This document shows, piece after piece, positions 25,711 to 36,692 of a stretch of DNA of 64,000 bases. The position numbers were made by a program, and so were the translations under genes. Position 1 is the first letter of the stretch. Each line of letters begins with the position of its first letter. Under the pieces are notes generated by a model. It worked only from the letters and a program-made list of their open reading frames with translations, was not told where the DNA came from and searched no databases. The stretch is from Streptomyces graminofaciens (GTDB lineage Bacteria; Actinomycetota; Actinomycetes; Streptomycetales; Streptomycetaceae), in contig NZ_AP018448.1 in the NCBI RefSeq assembly GCF_030294945.1, positions 10,202,501 through 10,266,500 on the forward strand, in the 5' to 3' direction.

Positions 25711-26289
25711 ATGCATCTTCGGGTCACATTCGTCGCCGCCGCGCGCTGCTCCTCGCTGCTCGCCGAGCGGTTCGAGGACGACCGCCCGCTGGACCAGGCG
25801 GGTTGGGACGAAGTGCAGCGCGCCGCCCATGAGCTGGTGCCGCTGGCGGCGGCCGAGCTGCGTTACTGCTCACCCACGCCACGCAGCCGGGCCACCGGTG
25901 ACGCCCTCGGCTACGCGCCGCTGGCCCAGCCCGCGCTGCGGGACTGCGACATGGGCCGCTGGCGCGGCTTCACCCTGGGCGAGGCGATGGCCCGGGAGCC
26001 CGAACTGGTCGACACCTGGCTCGCCGACCCGCGCTCCACCCCGCACGGCGGCGAGTCGCTCATGGCCTTCATCTCCCGGGTCGGCGGCTGGCTCGACACC
26101 CGCCCCGCCAGCGACGGCGGCCGTATCGTCGCCGTGGCCGAGCCCTCGGTGCTGCGCGCCGCCCTCGTCTACGCGCTGAAAGCCCCGCCGTCGACGTACT
26201 GGAGCATCGACGTCCGGCCGCTGTCGACGGTCACCGTCTCGGGCCACACGGGCCGCTGGCATCTGCGCCTGGACGGTACGCGGCAGTAG
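25711..26289 (+). CDS. Histidine-phosphatase-fold protein lacking the catalytic histidines
   Basis: The 192-residue product aligns by pattern with the phosphoglycerate-mutase-like superfamily (LRYCSPTPRSRATGDALGY, CDMGRWRGFTLGEAMAREPELVDTWLADPRSTPHGGESLMAFISRVGGWLD), including the S-x-x-x-R and PxGES-like motifs. However, the N-terminal LxRHGxT signature is replaced by VAAARCS and the second SHGG-type histidine by AEPSVLRA, so phosphotransfer through His looks impossible. It is probably a binding or regulatory derivative. The TAG stop lies within the first copy of a 132-bp tandem duplication. Confidence 0.75.
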   Translation: MHLRVTFVAAARCSSLLAERFEDDRPLDQAGWDEVQRAAHELVPLAAAELRYCSPTPRSRATGDALGYAPLAQPALRDCDMGRWRGFTLGEAMAREPELVDTWLADPRSTPHGGESLMAFISRVGGWLDTRPASDGGRIVAVAEPSVLRAALVYALKAPPSTYWSIDVRPLSTVTVSGHTGRWHLRLDGTRQ

Positions 26290-26546
26290 TTCCGACCCGC
26301 TCGGCCGGCCGGGAGACTCCCGCCTTGGTGAAGGTTCCAAATTCGTGGTGGCGGAGGGCGTCGCCGTCCTCGCTCCCTCCGGTCCGAAAACAGCCGTTCC
26401 CGTGAAGGGCCCATGCAGTAGTTCCGACCCGCTCGGCCGGCCGGGAGACTCCCGCCTTGGTGAAGGTTCCAAATTCGTGGTGGCGGAGGGCGTCGCCGTC
26501 CTCGCTCCCTCCGGTCCGAAAACAGCCGTTCCCGTGAAGGGCCCAC
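26283..26546. repeat. Perfect 132-bp tandem duplication
   Basis: Bases 26283-26414 are repeated at 26415-26546, apparently identical except for the final base. The unit begins at the stop codon of the preceding gene (GCAGTAGTTCC) and contains a GGGAGACTCCC dyad and the relatively AT-rich GTTCCAAATTCGTGG and CCGAAAACAGCC stretches. Confidence 0.95.
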
Positions 26547-26783
26547 CACTGCGCTCACCAGAGCCCGCACCGAACGTGCCACGCGCCACGGCCCGGCCAG
26601 AGAGGCGAGCGCGTCAGGAAGTGGCCGGAAGTCGCCCATCCCGTACCGCCCTCCCTCACCTCTGTCACCGCACGCCCCATTGACGCACTCCGGTCACCTA
26701 CCTATCTTGCCGTTCGATGTGCTGATCAAGGTCTGATATTTCGAACAACTCCCCCCCAACTCCCCTAGAGCCGCGGAGTATTC
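26290..26783. other. Intergenic region upstream of the arabinofuranosidase
   Basis: These 494 bases hold the 132-bp tandem duplication (26283-26546), then about 100 bp of ordinary GC-rich sequence, then an AT-richer promoter-like segment (CACCTACCTATCTTGCC at about 26694, and CTGATATTTCGAACAACTCC near 26733). The TATTTCGAACA stretch contains the palindrome TTCGAA and is a candidate repressor site for the sugar-induced gene. No extra gene is supported. Confidence 0.5.
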
Positions 26784-29273
26784 ATGTCACGCACCCGCAC
26801 CCGAGCGCGCTGGAGAATCGGTCTCACCGCCACCGCCCTCCTGCTGGCCTCCAGCGCCCTTCCGGCCGGTCCCGCGAACGCCGACGACGTCACCGACTAC
26901 GCGATCAAGGTGAGCCCGAAGGCCAAGGGCGCCAAGATCGACGACACGATGTACGGCGTCTTCTTCGAGGACATCAACCGCGCGGCGGACGGCGGCCTCT
27001 ACGCCGAACTCGTCCAGAATCGCTCCTTCGAATACAGCACCGCCGACAACCGCACCTACACCCCGCTCACCTCCTGGGCCGTCGACGGCACCGCGCAGGT
27101 CGTGAACGACGACGGCCGCCTCAACGCCCGCAACCGCAACTACCTCTCCCTGGGCGCCGGTTCGGCCGTGACGAACGCCGGATACAACACCGGCGTCCGC
27201 GTCGAGAAGGGCAAGACGTACGACTTCTCGGTGTGGGCGCGCGCCGAGAGCCGCACCACCCTGACCGTCACCCTGAAGGACGCCGGCGGCACGCTCGCCG
27301 AGGCCCGGAAGGTGGCCGTCAAGGGCGGCTGGGCCAAGTACAAGGCCCGGTTCACCGCGACCCGCACCAGCAGCAACGGCCGTCTCGCCGTCGCGTCCTC
27401 CGGCGCCGCCGCCCTGGACGAGGTGTCCCTCTTCCCGCGCGACACCTACAAGGGCCACAAGAACGGTCTGCGCAAGGACCTCGCCCAGAAGATCGCGGCC
27501 CTGAAGCCGGGCTTCGTCCGCTTCCCCGGCGGCTGCCTGGTCAACACCGGCTCCATGCAGGACTACAGCGAGTCCTCGAACTGGGAGCGCAAGCGCTCCT
27601 TCCAGTGGAAGGACACCGTCGGCCCGGTCGAGCAGCGCGCCACCAACGCCAACTTCTGGGGCTACAACCAGTCCTACGGCCTCGGCTACTACGAGTACTT
27701 CCAGTTCTCCGAGGACATCGGCGCGATGCCGCTGCCCGTGGTGCCCGCCCTGGTCACCGGATGCGGCCAGGACAAGGCCACCGACGACGACGCCCTCCTC
27801 AAGCGCCACATCCAGGACACGCTCGACCTCATCGAGTTCGCCAACGGGCCCGTGACCAGCAAGTGGGGCAAGGTCCGCGCGAAGATGGGCCACCCGAAGT
27901 CGTTCCACCTCACCACCCTCGAGGTCGGCAACGAGGAGAACCTGCCGAACGAGTTCTTCGCCCGCTTCCAGCAGTTCCGGACGGCCATCGCGGCGAAGTA
28001 CCCGAAGATCAAGGTGATCTCGAACTCCGGCCCCGACGACGCGGGCAGCACCTTCGACACCGCGTGGAAGCTGAACCGCGACGCGAAGGTCGACATGGTC
28101 GACGAGCACTACTACAACAGCCCCCAGTGGTTCCTCCAGAACAACGACCGCTACGACTCGTACGACAGGAACGGCCCGAAGGTCTTCCTCGGTGAGTACG
28201 CCTCCTGGGGCAACGCCTTCAAGAACGCCCTCGCCGAGGCCGCGTTCATGACGGGCCTGGAGCGCAACGCCGACGTCGTGAAACTCGCCTCCTACGCACC
28301 GCTCCTCGCCAACGAGGACTATGTGCAGTGGAGCCCCGACATGATCTGGTTCAACAACCACGCGTCCTGGGGCTCGGCCAACTACGCGATGCAGAAGCTC
28401 TTCATGACCAACGTCGGCGACCGCGTCGTACCCTCGACGGCCACCGGCACGCCGTCGCTCACCGGCCCGATCTCGGGCGCCGTCGGCCTCTCCACCTGGG
28501 CCACGACCGCCGCGTACGACGATGTGAAGGTCACCGCCGAGGACGGCACGACGCTGTTCAGCGACGACTTCAGCGGTGACGCCTCGCAGTGGAAGCACAC
28601 CGGCGGCGGCAGCTGGTCCGTACAGGACGGGCAGTACGTGCAGACCGACGTGGCCGCCGAGAACACCATGGTCTCGGCCGGCGACCCCGCCTGGCACGAC
28701 TACACCCTGAAGGCCAAGGCCACCAAGAAGTCCGGCAAGGAGGGCTTCCTGATCGCCTTCGGCGTCAAGGACACCGGCAACTACTACTGGTGGAACCTCG
28801 GCGGCTGGAACAACACCACCAGCGCGGTCGAGCAGGCCGTGGACGGCGGCAAGTCGACGCTGATCTCCAAGGCCGGGACCATCGAGACGGGCCGTACGTA
28901 CGACGTCGAGGTCAAGGTCGAGGGCCGCCAGGTGACCCTCCTCCTCGACGGCAAGGAGTGGGGCAGCTTCACCGACGACAAGCCGGCCGAGCCGTTCCGC
29001 CAGGTGGTGACCAAGGACGCCAAGACCGGTGACCTGATCGTCAAGGTCGTCAACGCCCAGTCCGTGGCCGCCCGCACGGCCATCGACCTCGGCGGCGCCA
29101 AGGTCCGCTCGAAGGCCCGCGTGACCACGCTCGCCGCCGAGCCGAACGCGGTGAACACGGAGACGGCCACGCCGGTCGCGCCCGTGAAGTCGACGTTCAG
29201 CGGGGTGGCGAAGAAGTTCAGCTACACCTTCCCGGCGAACTCGGTGACGTTCCTGAGGATCAAGAAGAAGTGA
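26784..29273 (+). CDS. Secreted alpha-L-arabinofuranosidase, GH51
   Basis: The enzyme releases L-arabinose from arabinoxylan or arabinan side chains outside the cell. A Sec signal peptide (RIGLTATALLLASSALPAGPANADD) starts the 829-residue protein. A carbohydrate-binding-like insert lies at about 85-200 (WAVDGTAQVVNDDGRL ... ARAESRTTLTVTL). The catalytic barrel carries GGCLVNTGSMQDY, acid/base Glu384 in EVGNEEN and nucleophile Glu471 in FLGEYASW. A concanavalin-like domain inserted near 590-740 (LFSDDFSGDASQWKHTGGG ... YYWWNLGGW) is followed by the C-terminal beta domain ending TFLRIKKK. RBS GCGGAG precedes the ATG. Apparently monocistronic, probably substrate-induced. Confidence 0.92.
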   Translation: MSRTRTRARWRIGLTATALLLASSALPAGPANADDVTDYAIKVSPKAKGAKIDDTMYGVFFEDINRAADGGLYAELVQNRSFEYSTADNRTYTPLTSWAVDGTAQVVNDDGRLNARNRNYLSLGAGSAVTNAGYNTGVRVEKGKTYDFSVWARAESRTTLTVTLKDAGGTLAEARKVAVKGGWAKYKARFTATRTSSNGRLAVASSGAAALDEVSLFPRDTYKGHKNGLRKDLAQKIAALKPGFVRFPGGCLVNTGSMQDYSESSNWERKRSFQWKDTVGPVEQRATNANFWGYNQSYGLGYYEYFQFSEDIGAMPLPVVPALVTGCGQDKATDDDALLKRHIQDTLDLIEFANGPVTSKWGKVRAKMGHPKSFHLTTLEVGNEENLPNEFFARFQQFRTAIAAKYPKIKVISNSGPDDAGSTFDTAWKLNRDAKVDMVDEHYYNSPQWFLQNNDRYDSYDRNGPKVFLGEYASWGNAFKNALAEAAFMTGLERNADVVKLASYAPLLANEDYVQWSPDMIWFNNHASWGSANYAMQKLFMTNVGDRVVPSTATGTPSLTGPISGAVGLSTWATTAAYDDVKVTAEDGTTLFSDDFSGDASQWKHTGGGSWSVQDGQYVQTDVAAENTMVSAGDPAWHDYTLKAKATKKSGKEGFLIAFGVKDTGNYYWWNLGGWNNTTSAVEQAVDGGKSTLISKAGTIETGRTYDVEVKVEGRQVTLLLDGKEWGSFTDDKPAEPFRQVVTKDAKTGDLIVKVVNAQSVAARTAIDLGGAKVRSKARVTTLAAEPNAVNTETATPVAPVKSTFSGVAKKFSYTFPANSVTFLRIKKK

Positions 29274-29366
29274 CGTGAGTAGGGGCCCGGGTGTGCTGTG
29301 AAGCGCGCTCGGGCTCCTGGCGTAAATGACTTGTGGGTCCCGGGCGTTGCTGTCACGATCCTCCGC

Positions 29367-29405
29367 ATGATGACGCGAAAGGCGGACCTCGAAGTCCTCC
29401 GGTGA
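29367..29405 (+). CDS. Possible 12-codon upstream ORF coupled to the DUF6745 gene
   Basis: ATGATGACGCGAAAG... encodes MMTRKADLEVLR and its TGA (29403-29405) overlaps the GTG at 29402 of the following gene. The ATG sits within 40 nt of likely promoter sequence. It may be a mini-ORF delivering ribosomes to the next start, because the DUF6745 gene has only a weak ribosome binding site. Support is positional only. Confidence 0.35.
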   Translation: MMTRKADLEVLR

Positions 29406-30613
29406 CCCCCGTGACCGCTCCCCGTGCGGGAGCCGACCCCCTCGACCTGGCGCGCGAGCTGAGCGCCGAATGGCTCGGACACGGACTGGCCGCACGACCG
29501 GCCGACCGTCCCCGGGCCGAAGCAGCCGTCACCGAGCTGTATCGCCTGATCGGTGAACCCGCCCCGGAGTTCGTGTGGGTGCCGTCGCCGACGGCGGCTC
29601 TGTCGCTCGTGCGGGACGATCCACCCACCTTCCCGCCCCTGCGGTTGAGGGACGGCTCACTGCCCCACGATCCGCACGCATGGCCGGTGTCCGCCCGCCT
29701 CGCCACCCTGGCCGAGAACCTGCGGGACCGGTTGAGCGAGCGGATCGGCCACCGCGTGGCCACCGGCTCATGGCAGGGGCCGACCACCCGGACCGCCGAG
29801 GAACTCCTCGCCGCGGGCATGCCTGTGCACGCCGTCACCGACGCCGTGGTCCACTACGCGCTCCGCACGACCCTGCACGGCTGTGTACGGGCCCCGATGC
29901 GCGCCGAGCTGATGCCGGTGACCGGCGGCGTGGACGGCACGACCTGGTACGGCCAGCACGACGCGTACTGGGTCGCCCGCTACGACGTCCAGGCACGCCT
30001 GGGCCTGGTCACCTACCCCGGCCGGGACAGCGACCGGCTCGGCCTGTTCGCGGAACTCGCCCGCTCCACCGGCTGGTGGTGGCCGGGGCAGGGCCGGTGC
30101 GTCATGGCCGAGCGCCCGGTGGAGATCCACACCGAGCCCCTGCCGAACGGCCTGTACGGCGAACGCCGCCTCCACCGTGAGGAGGGTCCCGCCGTACGGT
30201 TCGCCGACGACACCCAGGTCCATGTCCTGCACGGCACCCATGTCCCGACCTGGGTGGTCACGGCTCCGACCGTCGAACGCATCCACGCCGAGCGCAATGT
30301 CGAGGTACGGCGCAGCGCCATCGAGCGCATCGGCTGGGGCGCGTACATCGAACAGGCCCGGCTCCGCCTCGTCGGCACGGCGGCAGACCCCGGCAACCCC
30401 GGCTCCGAACTCCACCTCTACGACGTGCCCCGCGAGCTGTGGGGCCGCCCCGCCCGACTCCTCCTCGCCGTCAACGGCTCCATGGAACCGGACGGCACCC
30501 ACCGCCGCTACGGCCTGAGCGTGCCCGCCCACTTCGACGACCCGGTGGCGGCGGCCGGCTGGACGTACGGCCTGTCGGGAGAGCAGTACGGGCGGTTGGT
30601 CCGCCGTACGTGA
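29402..30613 (+). CDS. DUF6745 domain protein
   Basis: The 403-residue protein carries the DUF6745 pattern: HDAYWVARYDVQARLGLVTY, LARSTGWWWPGQGRCVMAERPVEIHTE, LHREEGPAVRFADDTQVHVLHGTHVPTWVV, then VEVRRSAIERIGWGAYIEQARL and LLLAVNGSMEPDGTHRRYGLSVP. Tryptophan-rich WWWPG and the H-x-EEGPAVR segment are hallmarks. These proteins are of unknown function and often lie beside small partner genes, as here. Start is GTG 29402 or 29411. The final region (SVPAHFDDPVAAAGWTYGLSGEQYG) is the usual DUF6745 end. Confidence 0.75.
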   Translation: MTPVTAPRAGADPLDLARELSAEWLGHGLAARPADRPRAEAAVTELYRLIGEPAPEFVWVPSPTAALSLVRDDPPTFPPLRLRDGSLPHDPHAWPVSARLATLAENLRDRLSERIGHRVATGSWQGPTTRTAEELLAAGMPVHAVTDAVVHYALRTTLHGCVRAPMRAELMPVTGGVDGTTWYGQHDAYWVARYDVQARLGLVTYPGRDSDRLGLFAELARSTGWWWPGQGRCVMAERPVEIHTEPLPNGLYGERRLHREEGPAVRFADDTQVHVLHGTHVPTWVVTAPTVERIHAERNVEVRRSAIERIGWGAYIEQARLRLVGTAADPGNPGSELHLYDVPRELWGRPARLLLAVNGSMEPDGTHRRYGLSVPAHFDDPVAAAGWTYGLSGEQYGRLVRRT

Positions 30614-30654
30614 CCTCCGGTTCTTCAGCCCCTTCACACCCACAGGTGATGCAC

Positions 30655-31113
30655 ATGACCACGCCCATGACCCTCGCCGACCTCACCACCCGTACCGGCC
30701 TCGACGTCCTCGACCATCTCGAACGCCAGGTCACCATCCCCGTCGTCGACGGCCTCCAGGCCCAGGGCGACCTGATCGTCATCCCCTACGCGTTCCTGGC
30801 GCCCCATGTCCGTCCGCACCCGGGGGCACGGTGGCAGGAGGTGCCCGCCGCCGGGATCGAACTGCTGCGCAGCGCCGCGGGAGGCAACCCGCACTCCCTG
30901 GTCGCCGAGCCCGGCACCTGCCGCTGGACCACGGGCGTGCGCGACCCCATGCGGCTGGCCCTCGGCATGTTCGAGACGTCCGCCGTCGCCTACCTCATCC
31001 ACCCCGAGCACGGCGGCACCGGCATCGCGCCCGGCCGCTACGTCGTACGACGTCAACGGGAGCGGAACACCGAGCGGACGGGGTGGATGGGGAACCGGAT
31101 GATCGCCGACTGA
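30655..31113 (+). CDS. Hypothetical protein paired with the DUF6745 gene
   Basis: A 152-residue protein (from ATG 30655; ATG 30649 is possible) beginning MTTPMTLADLTTRTGLDVLDHLERQVTIPVVDGLQAQGDLIVIPYAFLA and ending RYVVRRQRERNTERTGWMGNRMIAD. The middle (TCRWTTGVRDPMRLALGMFETSAVAYLIHPEHGGTGIAPG) is rich in aromatic and small residues and looks like a compact alpha/beta domain. It starts about 40 bp after the DUF6745 stop, so the two form a unit. Comparable small proteins accompany DUF6745 genes in other Streptomyces; function unknown. Confidence 0.65.
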   Translation: MTTPMTLADLTTRTGLDVLDHLERQVTIPVVDGLQAQGDLIVIPYAFLAPHVRPHPGARWQEVPAAGIELLRSAAGGNPHSLVAEPGTCRWTTGVRDPMRLALGMFETSAVAYLIHPEHGGTGIAPGRYVVRRQRERNTERTGWMGNRMIAD

Positions 31114-31129
31114 GGCCGTTCGTCAGGCC

Positions 31130-31897
31130 CTAGGAGCGGCGGCGGGGCTTTGTGCCCTTGCCGCCGCGCCGGGTGCCGCCCGCGGTGGTGCCGCGCTGCG
31201 GTTTGGCCTTCGGCTGCTGCTTCTGTTTCCGCTGCTTCTGCTGTTCCTGTCGCTGCTGTTCCTGTTGCTTCTGGGTGGCCGGCTGGGTCCGTCCCCGCGA
31301 ACTGTTGACCGTCCGGCCGCGCACGATCCCGATGAAGTCCTCGACCATGTCGGTGGTCCTGTCCTCCGGCCACGACAGGGCGACGCGGGACTCGGGGGCG
31401 TCCGTGACCGTGCGGTAGGTGAGGTCCTTGCGGTGGTGGAGCCGGGCGAGCGACTGGGGCACGACGAGGAGACCGATACCGGCCGCCACCAGCTCGATCG
31501 CGTCGGCCGTGGTGGCGGGGCGCTCGAACGCGGGCTGCCCGGGCGGCTGCTCCCAGCCGAGGGTGTCGTCCAGGGGGTGCAGCACGATCTCGTCGGCCAG
31601 ATCCTCGGTGGTCACCTCGTCGACGGCCGCCACGACATGGTCCTTCGGGACCACGACCACGGTGGTCTCGGCGTAGAGGGGGATCGCGCTGAGGTCGCCG
31701 CCGTCGACCGGCAGCCGTACGAAACCGGCGTCGGCGTCGCCGCCCCGCAGCAGGGCGAACGCCTCGTCGGCGGGTACCTGTGCCAAGGTCAGGGGGATGT
31801 CGGGCAGCCGCTCGTTCCAGATCCGCACCCACTTGGTGGGCGTCACTCCGGGGACGTAGGCGAGCCGGAACGAGGGGGAAGTCTCCGAGCCAGTCAC
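31130..31897 (-). CDS. LysR-type substrate-binding domain without DNA-binding domain, with Gln/Lys-rich tail
   Basis: The 255-residue product consists of a periplasmic-binding-like effector domain of LysR regulators (FRLAYVPGVTPTKWVRIWNERLPDIPLTLAQVPADEAFALLRGGDADAGFVRLP ... YAETTVVVVPKDHVVAAVDEV ... DAIELVAAGIGLLVVPQSLARL). The usual N-terminal winged helix is absent: the frame starts directly at strand 1 with MTGSETSPSFRL. Residues about 200-255 form a low-complexity, very basic tail (KQQEQQRQEQQKQRKQKQQ, then RRGGKGTKPRRRS) that could bind nucleic acid. It diverges from the DUF5997 gene 83 bp away. Confidence 0.75.
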   Translation of the reverse strand: MTGSETSPSFRLAYVPGVTPTKWVRIWNERLPDIPLTLAQVPADEAFALLRGGDADAGFVRLPVDGGDLSAIPLYAETTVVVVPKDHVVAAVDEVTTEDLADEIVLHPLDDTLGWEQPPGQPAFERPATTADAIELVAAGIGLLVVPQSLARLHHRKDLTYRTVTDAPESRVALSWPEDRTTDMVEDFIGIVRGRTVNSSRGRTQPATQKQQEQQRQEQQKQRKQKQQPKAKPQRGTTAGGTRRGGKGTKPRRRS

Positions 31898-31980
31898 CTG
31901 ACCAGGCTATCGGTCGCGGTCGTCGAGGCCGCTGTCGGCCGTGGTCAGAGGCGGCGCGCACGCTCGTTACCCTGGAGAGC

Positions 31981-32373
31981 ATGACGTCGCACCAGACCGC
32001 CCAGACCATGAAGCCCGCCACCGCGGCGAAGAAACTGGGTGTGTACCTCGAGGCCACCCCCGCCGATTTCAGGGAGGGCGTCGTCTCGCGCGCCGAGCTG
32101 AACGCGCTGCAGACCGAGCCGCCCGCGTGGCTGGAGGAGCTGCGCCGCAACGGCCCGCACCCGCGTCCGGTGGTCGCGGCGAAGCTGGGCGTCTCCATCG
32201 CGGGGCTCGCCCGCGGCGGGGTCACCGAGGCGCTCACCACCGAGCAGATCGAATCGCTGAAGAACGACAACCCCGACTGGCTCCAGCGCGAGCGCGCCAC
32301 CCAGGCCGAGGTCCGCAAGGAAGCGGCCCGCATCAAGAAGCGCAACGCGGAGCGGGAGGCCCAGGACTCCTGA
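31981..32373 (+). CDS. DUF5997 family protein
   Basis: A 130-residue, mostly helical protein (MKPATAAKKLGVYLEATPADFREGVVSRAELNALQTEPPAWLEELRRNGPHPRPVVAAKLGVSIAGLARGGVTEALTTEQIESL) with a charged C-terminal helix. This matches DUF5997 proteins, encoded in Streptomyces opposite a LysR-like gene exactly as here. The AAKLGVSIAGLARGGV stretch looks like a helix-turn-helix, so DNA binding is possible. ATG 31981 follows a GGAGAGC ribosome binding site. Confidence 0.8.
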   Translation: MTSHQTAQTMKPATAAKKLGVYLEATPADFREGVVSRAELNALQTEPPAWLEELRRNGPHPRPVVAAKLGVSIAGLARGGVTEALTTEQIESLKNDNPDWLQRERATQAEVRKEAARIKKRNAEREAQDS

Positions 32374-32390
32374 GCCCCGCCCACCAGGAG

Positions 32391-32786
32391 TCACTGCCGG
32401 CCCGAGGCTCCCGCCGCCCGAAAGAGGGCCAGCAGTGCCTGCGCCTGCGCTGCCTCCGCGTCGAAGAACTGCGTGGCCAGCGCCGGCGGCACGGCCGTTC
32501 CGTGCATGCGGACCTCGTGGCAGGTGAAGCAGAACGCCGCCTCGAACAGCGCCAGGTCGAGCGAGTCCTCGTACGCCCGGACGCCCCAGCCCGGTGAGAA
32601 GCCGCAGCGGTGCTGTGCGCTGCCGGGCAGGTTCTCGACCAGGGCCAGGGCGTCGGCGATCTCACTCCCCGCCCAGTGGGCGACCGTCCTGCCGGGGTAG
32701 GCGGCACCCTTCTTCGCCGGAAGGGCGGAGATCCTCACGACCTCGATCAGCGCGGTGGCGGCGACGGCTTCGGCGGGGAGCTGCAT
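32391..32786 (-). CDS. Hypothetical protein with a C-x-C-H type motif
   Basis: A 131-residue protein from ATG 32786, the family-like start; the longer open frame upstream has low-complexity sequence. Visible features are RTVAHWAGSEIADALALVENLPGSAQHRCGFSPGWGVRAYED and FEAAFCFTCHEVRMHG, with three cysteines and several histidines that could bind a metal. I do not recognise the family. It converges on DUF5997 with 17 bp between stops. Confidence 0.65.
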   Translation of the reverse strand: MQLPAEAVAATALIEVVRISALPAKKGAAYPGRTVAHWAGSEIADALALVENLPGSAQHRCGFSPGWGVRAYEDSLDLALFEAAFCFTCHEVRMHGTAVPPALATQFFDAEAAQAQALLALFRAAGASGRQ

Positions 32787-32970
32787 GCCCGCAGTCTGCC
32801 CGATGGGCCGGCGGCCGATCGATGGTTCACCGGCGCGATCTGTGACAAGGACCGATAGGTGGCCCCGACGCGCATTGGGTGGGGCGTTTGCACTGCTGTG
32901 GTGGCCCCGGACCCCTGTTTCTGACCCACGGTGCGAAGGAGCTTCCGGGCTTGGGGCGGTGAGCGCGCGG

Positions 32971-34203
32971 TCAGAACCAGTGCAGGCAGTGCGGGGAGCG
33001 CTCGGCGCGGAAGAGGGCGTCAGCGAGGGTGGCCGCGCCCGGGCGGTGGGCCCGGATGTGTCCGGCACGCACGAGCGTGCTCGGGGCCGTGCCGCCGAGG
33101 TAGACCGAGCCCAGGTCGCTCACGTCGAGGGACAGGTCGGGCTCCCGGTCTGTCGGGACGCAGTCGGCCTTGCCGTCCCGGACGGTCAGCAGGTAGCGGC
33201 CGTGCTCGCCGAGGAACGGGTCCTCGACGTCGAGGACGAGCTCGCCGTCCATGAACCAGCCGCGCGCGGTCAGCGCACGCGGGACGTCCAGCAGCCGCAC
33301 CCAGAGCCAGTCCGTGTCGCCGCTCACCTCGCCGGCGCGGAAGTCCGCAAGCTGCCAGCGCAGCGGGTGCTCGGGCGGGACGTGCTTGAACACGACCTGA
33401 GAGACCAGGTCGTGTCCGAGTACGAACCGGGCCAGGGCCGTGAAGACGGCGTCGTCGGTGGCGATGGTCTCGTCGACCGTCAAGGTGTTGGGCTCGCCGA
33501 TCGAGTAGCTGGCGTACCCGTCCGGGACGCCGTCGGCGTCACGGTGAACGGCCACGTAGCGCGGCGCCGGCGAGATCGGGGGCTGCCCCGCGCGCAAGGC
33601 CCACCAGCGGTGCGGCCGGGACAGCGCGCCGGGCTGGGCGCGGCGGTACCGGTCGTAGACCTCTTCCAGGATCTCTGCGCACTCGGCACGACGCAGCACC
33701 TCGACCGAGCCGTTGTCCGAGCCGGTCGCCGGCGCGTCGGCCACTCCGCGCGCCCGGGGAACGGCGAGGGCGGCCTTGTGGCGCGGCACCGTCAGCTGCG
33801 CCGTGTAGGTCGCCGGTCCGTAGCCGAACCTGCCGTAGATCGGGGCCTCGGAGGCCAGCAGCACGGAGAGGAATTCCCCGCGGGCCCGCAGCTCGGCGAG
33901 CTGATGCCGCATCATCGCGCTGAGCACGCCCTGGCGCCGGTGCGAGGGCAGGACGCCGACGGCGGTCACCCCGGAGGCCGGGACGACGGTCTCACCGGGC
34001 AGGGTGAGCTCGAAGGAATGCGCGGCGGTGGTCCCGACGGGCCGCCCGTCCGCCGCCAGGGCGAGCAGGCAGCGGTCCGTTTCGAGCGCCGACCACCAGA
34101 GCCCACCGCCCTCGATCGGGGTTTCCGGGAAGCGCCCGAACGCGGCATGGACCGTGTCGACGAAGACGTCAAGGTCCTCATCGGTTGTGGAACGAATCTC
34201 CAT
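32971..34203 (-). CDS. Eis-like GNAT N-acetyltransferase
   Basis: A 410-residue protein of the Eis (enhanced intracellular survival) family, which acetylates amines such as aminoglycosides or lysines at several positions. The N-terminal GNAT domain shows SGVTAVGVLPSHRRQGVLSAMMRHQLAELRARGEFLSVLLASEAPIYGRFGYGPA (acetyl-CoA loop RRQGV). The central second GNAT-like domain (YDRYRRAQPGALSRPHRWW, YASYSIGEPNTLTVDE) and C-terminal sterol-carrier-like domain ending in the family's free carboxyl-terminal aromatic Phe (HCLHWF) follow. The terminal Phe normally acts as the catalytic base. Start ATG 34203. Confidence 0.9.
   Translation of the reverse strand: MEIRSTTDEDLDVFVDTVHAAFGRFPETPIEGGGLWWSALETDRCLLALAADGRPVGTTAAHSFELTLPGETVVPASGVTAVGVLPSHRRQGVLSAMMRHQLAELRARGEFLSVLLASEAPIYGRFGYGPATYTAQLTVPRHKAALAVPRARGVADAPATGSDNGSVEVLRRAECAEILEEVYDRYRRAQPGALSRPHRWWALRAGQPPISPAPRYVAVHRDADGVPDGYASYSIGEPNTLTVDETIATDDAVFTALARFVLGHDLVSQVVFKHVPPEHPLRWQLADFRAGEVSGDTDWLWVRLLDVPRALTARGWFMDGELVLDVEDPFLGEHGRYLLTVRDGKADCVPTDREPDLSLDVSDLGSVYLGGTAPSTLVRAGHIRAHRPGAATLADALFRAERSPHCLHWF

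Positions 34204-36688
<2,485 letters not shown>

Positions 36689-36692
<4 letters not shown>

Noticed and set aside
26787..29495. A 902-codon open frame antisense to the arabinofuranosidase, and similar long frames opposite pheT and argH
   Set aside because: They arise from GC-rich third positions on the opposite strand; composition is Gly/Val/Arg/His-rich without recognisable domains, while the sense frames encode complete enzymes.
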